Source: Candidatus Kuenenia stuttgartensis (GTDB lineage: Bacteria; Planctomycetota; Phycisphaerae; Phycisphaerales; SM1A02). Taken from it: 45,012 nt of DNA. A program made the position numbers and the translations under genes. The notes under the pieces are model-generated. The model was given only the letters and a program-made list of their open reading frames with translations, did no database searches and had not been told where the DNA came from. Positions 1 through 8,339 of this stretch are shown one piece after another. The first letter of the stretch is position 1. Each line of letters begins with the position of its first letter. Location of the stretch: NCBI GenBank assembly GCA_945902075.1, contig CAMDMA010000030.1, positions 1 through 45,012 on the forward strand, in the 5' to 3' direction.

Positions 1-1326
1 ATCGTCGGCGTCGACTGCACGATCATCATGAACCCCAAAACATGGGTCGCCTCCGGCCATGTAGGTGGGTTTAACGACCCAATGGTCGATTGCAAAGAGA
101 GCAAGCAGCGCTACCGCGCTGATCATCTGGTCGTCCTTGGCTCGACCGCTGCGGGTGCGCGTCTGCACGCCTTCGTCGAGAACGACGACGAGCAGCGCGC
201 CGCCGCCGCGAAGAACCTCGCGAAGTACGAGAAGCGAGATACGCTCGACCCGGCGGTCCATGTCGTCAAGCCGTTCATGTCAATCACCGCGGAAGAACGC
301 GCGCGCACGATGGGGCCACATGCGAAGGAAGTTGGCACGCTGACTGAGCCCCGCCAGTTCAATCTCATGTTCGAATCGAACGCGGGCGCCGTGCGCGACG
401 AAAGTTCGCTCGTCTACCTCCGCCCCGAGACTGCGCAGGGAATCTTCACCAACTTTTGGAACGTCTGCGACTCGACGCGCGTGCGCGTTCCGTTCGGCAT
501 CGCGCAGATCGGCAAAGCCTTCCGCAACGAAGTCACGCCGCGCAACTTCACCTTCCGTAGCCGCGAGTTTGAGCAGATGGAGATTGAGTTTTTCATCCGC
601 CCCGATACCGCAAACGAGTGGTACCAGTGGTGGCGCGACTGGCGATTCTCTTGGTGGAAGAAGATTGGCCTCGCTGGCGAGAATCTCATCCTCCGCGAAC
701 ATGACCGTGACGAGCTCGCGCACTACGCGAAGGTGGGCGCGGGTACAAGCGACATCGAGTATCGCTTCCCCTTCACTGCGCCGGGATACGGTGAACTGGA
801 AGGCATCGCGCACCGCGCGGACTTTGATCTTAAAGCCCACGCGAATGCCTGCGGCAAGGGCGAGAAGATGCGCTACTTCGACCAGGAGAAAAACGAGCGC
901 TACTTTCCTCACGTCATCGAGCCGTCGGCGGGTGCCGATCGCGGCACGCTTGCGCTCTTGTGTGAGGCATACACGCCCGATCCCTCGCGTGCATCCGGCG
1001 TCTTCATGAAGTTCGATCCGCGCATGGCACCGGTGAAGGCCGGAGTGTTCCCGCTTGTCAACAAGGACGGGCTGCCCGAAATCGCAGAGCGCCTCTTCCG
1101 CGATCTCCGTAAGCAACATGCGGTCGAGTTCGATGAGAAGCAGTCAATCGGTAAGCGCTATGCGCGCATGGACGAGGCTGGCACTCCCTACTGCATCACC
1201 GTTGACCATGACGGTGCATCGAGCGGCACGGCAACGATCCGCCACCGCGACACGCAGGCCCAAGACCGCGTGGCGCTTGACCAGATTCCAGCATGGGTTT
1301 CGGAGCGGGTTGCTGGTACGGGATGA
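1..1326 (+). CDS. glyS: Glycyl-tRNA synthetase, alpha2 type (5' end outside window)
   Basis: Charges tRNA-Gly with glycine in the cytoplasm. The reading frame is open from base 1, so the N-terminus lies upstream; an ATG at 28 is internal because the residues before it (IVGVDCTII) already belong to the family. Visible class II motifs are ASGHVGGFNDP near the N-terminal end, YLRPETAQGIF, the motif 2 region RVPFGIAQIGKAFRNE with FTFRSREFEQMEIEFF, and motif 3 around GTLALLCEAY. This is the single-chain homodimeric enzyme, not the alpha2beta2 GlyQ/GlyS form. The C-terminal anticodon-binding domain is present and ends with TGA at 1324-1326. No convincing terminator follows. Family assignment is secure. 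Confidence 0.96.
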   Translation: MVGVDCTIIMNPKTWVASGHVGGFNDPMVDCKESKQRYRADHLVVLGSTAAGARLHAFVENDDEQRAAAAKNLAKYEKRDTLDPAVHVVKPFMSITAEERARTMGPHAKEVGTLTEPRQFNLMFESNAGAVRDESSLVYLRPETAQGIFTNFWNVCDSTRVRVPFGIAQIGKAFRNEVTPRNFTFRSREFEQMEIEFFIRPDTANEWYQWWRDWRFSWWKKIGLAGENLILREHDRDELAHYAKVGAGTSDIEYRFPFTAPGYGELEGIAHRADFDLKAHANACGKGEKMRYFDQEKNERYFPHVIEPSAGADRGTLALLCEAYTPDPSRASGVFMKFDPRMAPVKAGVFPLVNKDGLPEIAERLFRDLRKQHAVEFDEKQSIGKRYARMDEAGTPYCITVDHDGASSGTATIRHRDTQAQDRVALDQIPAWVSERVAGTG

Positions 1327-1715
1327 CGCGCATCGGTTGATGCGCGCGTGGAATCAAGTCGACACAGTTTCGACGCACACTAGACTGAACCCGCACTGGA
1401 GTTGTCATCGGCTAAAAAGGCGGCGCGGCGCCGTGTGCCTTTCCGCAGCACGCGACGCCGCACCATTTGGTCGATTGAGTCTCGTCTCTACCCAGTCTCG
1501 TCTTCGGCCTTCGCACGTCATGCGATCGGCCGAGTACGCCCGCGGATAGTAGTACGAGCCGCCGACCGTTTCAGATCGACGGTCCACGCCAAATCTCATC
1601 AGTTTTTCACTCCCAGCCATGATATTGGGATGATTCCTACGAGGAAGGTGGATCTGTCGCGCTCCGTAAAGCATGCGGCGTACGGCGAAGCGCGAATTCT
1701 GAAAAGTATGATTCT
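1327..1715. other. Non-coding stretch downstream of glyS
   Basis: About 390 bases without a credible gene; short open frames here have the arginine/serine-rich composition of chance GC-rich frames. The only structure noticed is AAAGGC near 1415 and GCCTTT near 1436, which could pair across a GC-rich loop after glyS but has no U-tract, so it is not called a terminator. Confidence 0.5.
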
Positions 1716-1748
1716 AAAAAGCCCCATGCGGCCTTGCGGCCGCATGGG
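1716..1748 (-). terminator. Rho-independent terminator, minus strand
   Basis: Perfect 11-bp stem CCCATGCGGCC (1723-1733) / GGCCGCATGGG (1738-1748) with a 4-nt loop. Read on the minus strand it is followed by TTTTT (the AAAAA at 1716-1720). The plus-strand side has no U-tract, so it stops minus-strand transcription from astD or from the RNA above. Confidence 0.9.
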
Positions 1749-1960
1749 ACTCGTCCCTAAACGGGAGCGTGCCCTCTTTCGAGGGGGACCCGACGTGAGG
1801 AGTCGCGGGTCACTGCTCCCGTTGGAAGCCCTGGCGCTTTCGCACTGCGGGGCCCCCCGGATAGGACCCGCGCGTACTTCCAACTCCACAACTTCCAACC
1901 AATCCAGTATCGCCTAGCGATACGACGCGCGCCATGGGGAAGTTCCCCTAACCACAACGC
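1716..1960 (-). ncRNA. Candidate structured RNA ending in an intrinsic terminator
   Basis: On the minus strand this gap after astD is rich in exact complementarities. GTTGGAAG occurs twice (1892-1899 and 1877-1884) and can pair with CTTCCAAC at 1821-1828. CGCGGGTC (1865-1872) can pair with GACCCGCG (1804-1811). AACGGGAGC (1815-1823) can pair with GCTCCCGTT (1760-1768). CCCTC/GAGGG at 72-85 past 1700 forms a tetraloop hairpin, and GTATCGC/GCGATAC forms a hairpin around 1907-1923. The first two helices cross, implying a pseudoknot or a switch. The element ends at a strong terminator (1716-1748). It may be a free sRNA or the 3' UTR of astD. Motifs of tmRNA, RNase P RNA and SRP RNA were not found; 6S RNA cannot be excluded. 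The 5' end is a guess. Confidence 0.5.
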
Positions 1961-2029
1961 GTGGAATGAATGCCAGCAAAAGCCGACAAACGTGGGCAAA
2001 AGTGCGGGAAAGTGGCGATGCGCACCGCG

Positions 2030-3535
2030 TTACGCGAAGAAGCGTTCGTCGATGAACATGCCTGTCGGCACCGCGAGATCGGCGCGGTCCACCATCGTCG
2101 CCACTGGGTACGCCACTGAATCAACGGCAAATGCGCCCGCAGGTCGATGATTACCGCTTCGACCAAGGCCGCCGAAAGGAAGTTTGCTGCTTGCCCCCGC
2201 TGTGCCGGTGTTCAGGTTGATGCAGCCCGCGCGTGACGCATCAAAAAACTGACGCCATTCAGACTCCTCGTTGCTGAAGAGACTCGCAGCCAAACCGAAC
2301 TGCGTTGCGTTTGCTTGCTCAATTGCATCGCAGAGATCGGACGCGCGGGCAATCTGCACGAATGGACCGAAGATCTCGACCTCTTCGGAGGCTCGACAGA
2401 AGCGATCGATTTCGACGACACCCGGCGTGAGGAAAAAGCCAGCGCGATCGAGCACGCTCGCCTCAAGGAGCAGACGTCCACGCGACGCGAGCGTGTGCTG
2501 CGCGGAGAGCACCGCATCGCGCGCCTCTGCGGTGACCAGCGGCCCCATGAACGCGGGCACGCCATCGTCCGCCGCCGCAACAACGAGGTTTGAAGCGACC
2601 TTCAAAAACATTGGAACAAACCGATCCGCAACAGAGTCCTCGACGATGATGCGTCGCGTGCACGTGCAGCGCTGACCAGTGGTCGCAAACGACGCGCGAG
2701 CACATTCGATCGCAGCGCGGCGCAGATCAGCATTCGCCGTGACGACCGTCGGATTCGACCCGCCCATCTCAAGCGCGATCAGTCGGCCTGGGGTATCAAG
2801 ATTTGCCTCAAGAATGCGCCGACCGACGGGGAACGAGCCCGTAAAGAGCACTCCGTCGACGCCATCATGCGTCGAGAGCCGTGATGCAATCGCCGCGCCG
2901 CCCTGCACGACATTGAAGACGCCTGCGGGAAATCCCGCCTCGTGCGCAAGCTCCGCGAGAAGTTGTCCAACAGACGCGCCCTTCTCACTTGGCTTGAACA
3001 CAATCGTGTTGCCGAGAAGGAGCGCTGGCACGATGTGGCCATTCGGAAGATGCGCCGGAAAGTTGTACGGTCCCAGGACGGCCATCACTCCATGCGGGCG
3101 AAATGTGCAAATCCCCGTCTTACCCGCGCCCGCTGCAACTTCGAAGCCCGCGACCCGCGCGAGGACGCGATCCTCAAGTGTGATCGACACCTTTTCCGCC
3201 ACGATCTTCGCCTCAAGTTCCGCTTCCCAACACACCTTGCCGATCTCGCGCGAGATCGCCGCAGCAAGTCGCCCCGCGTTTCGTACACATGTCTCGCGCC
3301 AACGCTCGAGTTGCGTGCGCCGTTCCTCAAGCGCCAGCGCGCGCCACCCCGGCAGTGCGCGGCGCGCGGCGTGCACAGCCTCTTCAGCATGTGCCACGAC
3401 CGGTGTGCCACACCAGACAACACTCGAGGGCCGCGCGGGATCGCGCGTCACAACTCCATCACCCGTGAGCGGGCGAAAGACTCCGTCGATGTAGTCAGAA
3501 GGCGCGTGTGTCAGGTACGCGGAAGAAGCGAGCAT
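2030..3535 (-). CDS. astD: N-succinylglutamate 5-semialdehyde dehydrogenase
   Basis: Oxidises N-succinylglutamate semialdehyde to N-succinylglutamate with NAD in the arginine succinyltransferase (AST) pathway. It shows aldehyde dehydrogenase features in order: GPYNFPAHLPNGHIVPAL, KPSEKG, FTGSFPVGRRI, the catalytic Glu region ALEMGGSNP, the catalytic Cys in TTGQRCTCTRR, and EIFGPFVQ. The C-terminal GLGRSGNHRPAGA is typical of AstD. The 501 residues match the family. The ATG at 3535 is chosen over an upstream extension because GAGG lies just before it and the extension would be low-complexity Arg/Ser. It starts 16 bases after the astA stop, so the two are co-transcribed. Family identity is firm; exact substrate follows from context. 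Confidence 0.92.
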   Translation of the reverse strand: MLASSAYLTHAPSDYIDGVFRPLTGDGVVTRDPARPSSVVWCGTPVVAHAEEAVHAARRALPGWRALALEERRTQLERWRETCVRNAGRLAAAISREIGKVCWEAELEAKIVAEKVSITLEDRVLARVAGFEVAAGAGKTGICTFRPHGVMAVLGPYNFPAHLPNGHIVPALLLGNTIVFKPSEKGASVGQLLAELAHEAGFPAGVFNVVQGGAAIASRLSTHDGVDGVLFTGSFPVGRRILEANLDTPGRLIALEMGGSNPTVVTANADLRRAAIECARASFATTGQRCTCTRRIIVEDSVADRFVPMFLKVASNLVVAAADDGVPAFMGPLVTAEARDAVLSAQHTLASRGRLLLEASVLDRAGFFLTPGVVEIDRFCRASEEVEIFGPFVQIARASDLCDAIEQANATQFGLAASLFSNEESEWRQFFDASRAGCINLNTGTAGASSKLPFGGLGRSGNHRPAGAFAVDSVAYPVATMVDRADLAVPTGMFIDERFFA

Positions 3536-3551
3536 TGGCACCTCGTCTTGG

Positions 3552-4604
3552 TCAGGACTTTTTTGTTCGCCGCGGCTTCGGCTTCGACTCGGGCAGTGGC
3601 GTGAAGCCCACCGTCGCATCCGCGCCTGCACCAATGGCCTCAAGCGTCGCCGCTGGAAGGACAAGCCGCTCGCCGTCGAACTCGTAGACGCTTCGCGTTG
3701 CACGGAATCCGCCGCGGCCCTTGTGACTCACAAACGCTTCCTTCGCTCCCTCGACTGCACGCGACTCGGCAATCCGCATCGACTCCGTTGATTTGACCAA
3801 CGGGATGTCTGCGACCTTCGCGTCAAGGTACGGCCCGCCGTCAAACGGGTCCACATGACCGTGGTACTTGAAACCCTGCTGCTCAAGCATGCGCTTCGCA
3901 GGCTCGGTCTCGTCACCCACACGCCCGATCAAAGCGCGCGCCTCGGGCGGAAGCAACGAGACAAACATCTCGCCCTTTGGCCAGAGCGAAAGCAAAAACT
4001 CCTTCGAGCGCGAACTAAAGAGATCGGCCTCTTTGTAAGAGAGATTAATGAAACGCCGCCCGAGGTACTCCCAGAGCAGCGTGCCAGAGTCGGGCGTGAG
4101 CGGACCCATCATCTCGGCGAGGATGCGCTCAGCGAAAAGCTCGCGATGGAGTCCGATGAAGTGAAAGCGAATCAACGAAAGAAGCGACCCCAGTCGCTCG
4201 GGATGCCCACGAAAACCGGGCGCGAGAATGAGTCCACCAACTTCGCTTGGACCGCTGGTATCGGTGCCGATTTCAAGGGTTGTGTGCACCTGTCCGCCAC
4301 CAAGATCTTCGCTGTAGAACTCGCGTCGACCCGTCTTTAAATAGATATGAGGATGCCCCTCCCAAGAGACACACCCAAGAATCGAGCACGTACCGATGAT
4401 CTCGCCCGAATCGCGGTCTTCAAGCGCAAACATGAATTCGCGATGTCGGATGTCATCCACATCGCCAGCAAAGCTCCGACGACTTCGCCCAACTTTCGCG
4501 GCGAGCAGATCTTTGTCTGCTGGCAAATTGATGAAGTGCACCATCTTCGCGAGCTTGAGTAGCGTCGGAAGATCATCGAGAATTGCGGGGCGAATGACGA
4601 ACAT
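3552..4604 (-). CDS. astA: Arginine/ornithine N-succinyltransferase
   Basis: Transfers succinyl from succinyl-CoA to the alpha-amino group of arginine, or of ornithine in AOST-type enzymes. The 350 residues begin MFVIRPAILDDLPTLLKLA, the GNAT-like start of AstA. Family-typical stretches are SWEGHPHIYLK, EVGGLILAPGFRGH, LLSLIRFHFI, ERILAEMMGPLTPDG-like, LWEYLGRRFINLSYKEAD and the C-terminal GFKYHGHVDPFDGGPYL. The ATG at 4604 follows the aminotransferase stop by 4 bases; a start 14 codons upstream would overlap that gene and is less likely. No good Shine-Dalgarno is visible, suggesting translational coupling. A lysine/arginine-rich tail (PKPRRTKKS) ends the protein. No succinylarginine dihydrolase (astB) lies nearby, which leaves ornithine as a plausible natural substrate. 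Confidence 0.93.
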   Translation of the reverse strand: MFVIRPAILDDLPTLLKLAKMVHFINLPADKDLLAAKVGRSRRSFAGDVDDIRHREFMFALEDRDSGEIIGTCSILGCVSWEGHPHIYLKTGRREFYSEDLGGGQVHTTLEIGTDTSGPSEVGGLILAPGFRGHPERLGSLLSLIRFHFIGLHRELFAERILAEMMGPLTPDSGTLLWEYLGRRFINLSYKEADLFSSRSKEFLLSLWPKGEMFVSLLPPEARALIGRVGDETEPAKRMLEQQGFKYHGHVDPFDGGPYLDAKVADIPLVKSTESMRIAESRAVEGAKEAFVSHKGRGGFRATRSVYEFDGERLVLPAATLEAIGAGADATVGFTPLPESKPKPRRTKKS

Positions 4605-4608
4605 GCGT

Positions 4609-6045
4609 TCAGGCCGTTCTTGCGAACGATTTCTCCATGATCTCAAAGACAGGGACGAACTGCTCCGGCTTCATGACCCCGATCGGCGGGAGAAGACGGA
4701 CGTGGTATGGACCATGGCCGCAGGAAAATGCGATCACGCCGTCCTCGAAGAGATTGTTGAGGAGCCGGCCGATCTTCTCTTTGTTTCCACCAAACGGCGT
4801 AAGGCGCATCATGCCTCCGGTTCCGCCGACGAACGAGCGATTCGCCCGACCAAGAGAGTTCACCACCGGTGGGAACCATTCTGGATGCCTTGCGACGAAT
4901 GCATCGGCGTGCGACTTGTACGCTGCAAACAGCCGCGCAATTCGGCCGTCCGGACCGTAGTAACCATCGTTCTGCAATCGACGGAGGATTGAGAGCCCCG
5001 TCGCAAATGCGCTCGTCGACGCTGCGAACGTACCCGAGAGGAGCCCAGCTTTCGGATTGAATGCGGCGGTGTACAGACATGCGCATGCCTGCGATATTTT
5101 TCCGATCGTGACGACATCGATGTACTGCCCAAGATCCAACCGTTCAAAGGCAAACATGGTTTCGGTACGACCGAAGGTTTGGACCTCATCATCCCAGATC
5201 GGGATTCCTGCCTTCTTTGCCGCCTCGAAGAGCGCGACGAAAAACTCGCGCGGCGCGGTGTTGAAGCCACCCTCGCCTTGAACGAGTTCGGCGATAAGGC
5301 AGCAGTGTTGTCCGGGATAGCGATGAATGAGTTGCTCAAGATGCCACACCGTCATATCGATCGAGCGCTGTCCCATTTCTGCGTCGTAAAACGGCAGATA
5401 GTCCACGAGGATATTTTGCGCGATTCCCTGCCGATACGCGGCGGTATCGCCGATTTGTGACATCGTCGTCGAGCGGCCCATGAAGCAGTCGGCGAACGCA
5501 ATGATCCGCGGTGCCGCCCCCGTCTTTTGCTGGCAAACTTTGAGGGCAGCCTCGTTGGCCATGCAACCCGAATTGGTGATAAAGCAGTGTTTGAGGCGCG
5601 AACTTCGCGCGGCCTCGTGGGCGAGAAGTTCGCCAAACTCAATCGCTTCGGGGTTGTACTGGAGGTTTCCCTGCATCACGAGATCGGAAAGCGACGCGCG
5701 CAGCGAAGCCTCCACGAGTGTCGGATCACCGTGACCAAACATATGGACACCGATGCCGTTGATCAGATCCCATTTGACGCTTCCGTCCATGAGTTCGACA
5801 AGTGCGCCATTGCCGAGACCTGATCCGAGATAGGGATAGAGCGGACCGCGGCCGCGGACCTCAGTCGCTCGGGCGAGCCAGGAGGCCAGCGAGTCTTTGA
5901 GTTCCGCGCGAGGTGGTCGCGCACCAGTAAGTTCGCGCTGCTTTGCTTCAAGCTCTGTGCGGATCGCGCGGATGGCGGCGTGCACCGACTCGCTCGCGTG
6001 GAAAGAGGCACCGACGGTATGAGGGGCAGTCTCTGTTGTCGTCAT
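4609..6045 (-). CDS. Class III aminotransferase, probable succinylornithine transaminase
   Basis: PLP-dependent aminotransferase of 478 residues. Fold-type I class III features are FGHGDPTLVEA, the PLP-phosphate region TNSGCMANEAALK, the Asp pair in WDDEVQTFGRTE, and the Schiff-base lysine in VTIGKISQACA. The lysine context and the added length (E. coli AstC is about 406 residues) separate it from classical AstC/ArgD enzymes and recall lysine epsilon-aminotransferase-like relatives. Its place directly before astA and astD argues that it converts N-succinylornithine to the semialdehyde. The ATG at 6045 is 89 bases after the M20 gene stop. Substrate is inferred from the operon only. Confidence 0.82.
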   Translation of the reverse strand: MTTTETAPHTVGASFHASESVHAAIRAIRTELEAKQRELTGARPPRAELKDSLASWLARATEVRGRGPLYPYLGSGLGNGALVELMDGSVKWDLINGIGVHMFGHGDPTLVEASLRASLSDLVMQGNLQYNPEAIEFGELLAHEAARSSRLKHCFITNSGCMANEAALKVCQQKTGAAPRIIAFADCFMGRSTTMSQIGDTAAYRQGIAQNILVDYLPFYDAEMGQRSIDMTVWHLEQLIHRYPGQHCCLIAELVQGEGGFNTAPREFFVALFEAAKKAGIPIWDDEVQTFGRTETMFAFERLDLGQYIDVVTIGKISQACACLYTAAFNPKAGLLSGTFAASTSAFATGLSILRRLQNDGYYGPDGRIARLFAAYKSHADAFVARHPEWFPPVVNSLGRANRSFVGGTGGMMRLTPFGGNKEKIGRLLNNLFEDGVIAFSCGHGPYHVRLLPPIGVMKPEQFVPVFEIMEKSFARTA

Positions 6046-6134
6046 GGTTTCGGCTCGCAGCGCGCAACGCGCGGACTTCTATTTCGTCCGTTCGGAGACG
6101 GGGGCTGTAGCCTAGGCGCACCAATTTCAGGCAG

Positions 6135-7364
6135 TTACGGGACGCGGCCTCTGCGCGAGAGTGCGATAGCAAGCATTGCCGCCCGCGATCCGAGCGAGTC
6201 GAGGTCGATGTACTCGTCGAGACGATGCAAATTCCCGCCTCGTGGCCCCATTGTGTCGAGCGTGGGAAGACCCTCGGCCTGCATCAGGTTGCCGTCAGAA
6301 ACCCCACCTGATTTGCCGAAGCCAACCGGCTCGCCGAGGATGGCTCCGATCTCACGCAATTCCTCTGCGAGCGCGCGCACGGCGGGAACCTCAGGTTTCG
6401 CCGGGCGGTTCGACTCGTACTGAACCCTCGTTCGCGGTAGCGGAGCGTCGGCCGCACTCGCGAGGGCGCGGAGTCCTTGCTCGACAAGCGCTTCATGTGC
6501 GGCATCTCGGAAGCGCGCGTTGCCCCAGGCGAGGGCGTGGTCCGCAACGATATTCGTGGCCTTTCCCCCCTGGAGCGGTCCGATGTTGACAACCGTCCCC
6601 TGCTCGAGGTCAACGAGCCGCGCGGCGGCGAGAATATTTGCCGCGATCGCGTTCACCGCAGAGACGCCATGCACGAAATCCCGACCCGCGTGCACCGCTC
6701 TGCCCTCGCACTCGATCCGAAAGGTCGCGCTTCCAAGCCGCTCAAGGACAAGTGATCCGTCTGGAAGTGATGGCTCCATCGCGAATCCGATGTCGTGCCG
6801 TCTACTCTCTGCACGAATCGCGTGCGCACTATGGAGGCTTCCCGCCTCTTCGTCAGAATTGAGTAACACCGTCCACGCGACATCGACGCCCTCAGCTTCG
6901 AGAGCCTCAAGGGCGTGCAGCATGATCACCAGGCCGCCCTTCATATCGATCGCTCCTGGGCCCTCTGCGCGCGTTGGGCTGATGCGGGTCAGCGACTGAA
7001 ACGCGTCGAACGGATCATGCACGGTGTCGAGATGCCCGGTGATCAAAACACTTGGGAAGTCCGCTCCTTCTGCACGCCGTTCTGCACGCCGTTCTGCACG
7101 CAAGCACGGCGGCGGCGGTGCGTCCACTGCCTGCCCGGGCTGCACGATCCATGATGGTTTGGGTTCCCCGGGAATCTCGGTGATGTCCGCATGGAGCGCG
7201 GCGAGACGCGCAGCCATGATGGCGCGGAATCGCGCGAGACCTCCCTCGTGACCAGTGCCCGTGGGAATCGCGACGAATGCCGCGAGGTCAGACTCCATCG
7301 CCCCGACCCGAGCATGGAGACGTTCTGCAATCCGTCGTTCAAGCGGCGTCAATCCGTCAGACAT
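6135..7364 (-). CDS. M20 family metallocarboxypeptidase (carboxypeptidase G2-like)
   Basis: Zinc amidohydrolase of 409 residues related to glutamate carboxypeptidase and DapE/ArgE. Metal and catalytic motifs are GHLDTVHD, GAIDMKGG, the general-base pair in NSDEEAGS, FAMEPS and the C-terminal GGNLHR. The dimerisation-domain histidine is in GRAVHAGRDF. The GPGAIDMKGGL stretch is closest to carboxypeptidase G2, which releases glutamate from N-acylglutamates. That fits a replacement for AstE, hydrolysing N-succinylglutamate to succinate and glutamate. The start at 7364 overlaps the dapF stop by 8 bases and has GGAG upstream; a longer frame to 7433 would run deeper into dapF. A DapE role is possible because dapF is adjacent. 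A near-perfect short repeat (AERRAERRAE) sits near residue 110. Confidence 0.85.
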   Translation of the reverse strand: MSDGLTPLERRIAERLHARVGAMESDLAAFVAIPTGTGHEGGLARFRAIMAARLAALHADITEIPGEPKPSWIVQPGQAVDAPPPPCLRAERRAERRAEGADFPSVLITGHLDTVHDPFDAFQSLTRISPTRAEGPGAIDMKGGLVIMLHALEALEAEGVDVAWTVLLNSDEEAGSLHSAHAIRAESRRHDIGFAMEPSLPDGSLVLERLGSATFRIECEGRAVHAGRDFVHGVSAVNAIAANILAAARLVDLEQGTVVNIGPLQGGKATNIVADHALAWGNARFRDAAHEALVEQGLRALASAADAPLPRTRVQYESNRPAKPEVPAVRALAEELREIGAILGEPVGFGKSGGVSDGNLMQAEGLPTLDTMGPRGGNLHRLDEYIDLDSLGSRAAMLAIALSRRGRVP

Positions 7365-8307
7365 GTTGTTCTCCAAGCGGCTTAAATCCGTGCGCCACAA
7401 GCGTTGCCTCCAAGGCGTCGAGATCAACTTCACCCTCGAAAACTTCAGTCGCGGGTCCGGTCATTCGAACACTCGCACGCTCTGACGGCCACTCAAGGCG
7501 AAGTGGCCCACCGGGCAATCGTGCATCAAGCGTGTGGGCGCATCGACCGAGAAGTACCCCGGCCACGCACACTGCACTCGCACCTGTTCCACACGCGAGG
7601 GTGACTCCTGATCCACGTTCCCATGTCCGCATCGATGCCTTATGCGACCCCGGACCAAACGCTACGAAATGGACGTTGATTCGGGCGGGGAACCACACAT
7701 CGCGCTCGATCTGGGGACCAATGAGTTCGAGTGGAACCAGTGACGGATCTGCGCACACAAATACCACGTGGGGGTTTCCCATCGAGACAAGTGTGAGATG
7801 TGGCTCAACGCGCGCATCGACCCACCAACCCTCGTGGCCAAAACGCGCGAGATCCACTGCGTGGCCGACGACGTGACACTCAGGCGACAAGCCTTCGATG
7901 CGAGCCGGAATACGCGCATGCTCCAAAATCGGCGAGCCCATCATCACACTCGCGTATGCGACGCGGCCATCTGTGCCACGCTGCCATTCGACCTCAAGCA
8001 CGCCGCGGCCCGTTTCGATGCGCAGCGGGTTCGCCGTAGAAATGCCGCGATCCACCGCAAACTTTGCGACGCAGCGGATGCCATTCCCACACATCTCACC
8101 TTCGCTTCCGTCGGCATTAAACATGCGCATGCGGAGATCGGCAGGGGCGCGTGTCGCTGTACAGACCGCGATGAGGCCATCGCTTCCAATCGCGAAGTGG
8201 CGATCACTCACGAGTCGCGCCGCGCGCGCGAAATCAAGCGCAGGATCGATGGATGCATCGATATAGACGTAGTCGTTACCAATGCCGTGCATCTTCGTGA
8301 AGCGCAT
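7357..8307 (-). CDS. dapF: Diaminopimelate epimerase
   Basis: Interconverts LL- and meso-diaminopimelate for lysine and peptidoglycan synthesis. The protein of 316 residues starts MRFTKMHGIGNDYVYID, the canonical DapF N-terminus. The two catalytic cysteines are in EMCGNGIRC and LACGTGASAV. GNPHVVF and the following region also match. The start at 8307 is fixed by the family N-terminus; the longer open frame upstream is not coding. TACACT stands exactly 6 bases before the ATG and no Shine-Dalgarno is present, so the mRNA is probably leaderless. The stop overlaps the M20 gene start, indicating coupled translation. It is a little longer than E. coli DapF (274 residues). Confidence 0.96.
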   Translation of the reverse strand: MRFTKMHGIGNDYVYIDASIDPALDFARAARLVSDRHFAIGSDGLIAVCTATRAPADLRMRMFNADGSEGEMCGNGIRCVAKFAVDRGISTANPLRIETGRGVLEVEWQRGTDGRVAYASVMMGSPILEHARIPARIEGLSPECHVVGHAVDLARFGHEGWWVDARVEPHLTLVSMGNPHVVFVCADPSLVPLELIGPQIERDVWFPARINVHFVAFGPGSHKASMRTWERGSGVTLACGTGASAVCVAGVLLGRCAHTLDARLPGGPLRLEWPSERASVRMTGPATEVFEGEVDLDALEATLVAHGFKPLGEQHV

Positions 8308-8313
8308 GGCGCG

Positions 8314-8319
8314 AGTGTA
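8314..8319 (-). promoter_or_regulatory. -10 hexamer for leaderless dapF mRNA
   Basis: TACACT on the minus strand with 6 bases (8308-8313) before the ATG at 8307. There is no Shine-Dalgarno. With normal -10 to start-site spacing, transcription would begin at or next to the A of the ATG. No convincing -35 was seen. Confidence 0.6.
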
Positions 8320-8339
8320 GCGCGGAGAGCCGCGAGCTC

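Noticed and set aside
1716-1960. Identification of the minus-strand RNA as tmRNA, RNase P RNA or SRP RNA
   Set aside because: The tRNA-like ends of tmRNA, the GAGGAAAGTCCGGGC of RNase P RNA and the GGAAGNNRNNGC core of SRP RNA were not found. 6S RNA could not be confirmed or excluded.
3536-3703. 5' extension of astD
   Set aside because: Overlaps astA, is Arg/Ser-rich, and the internal ATG at 3535 has GAGG and the family N-terminus.
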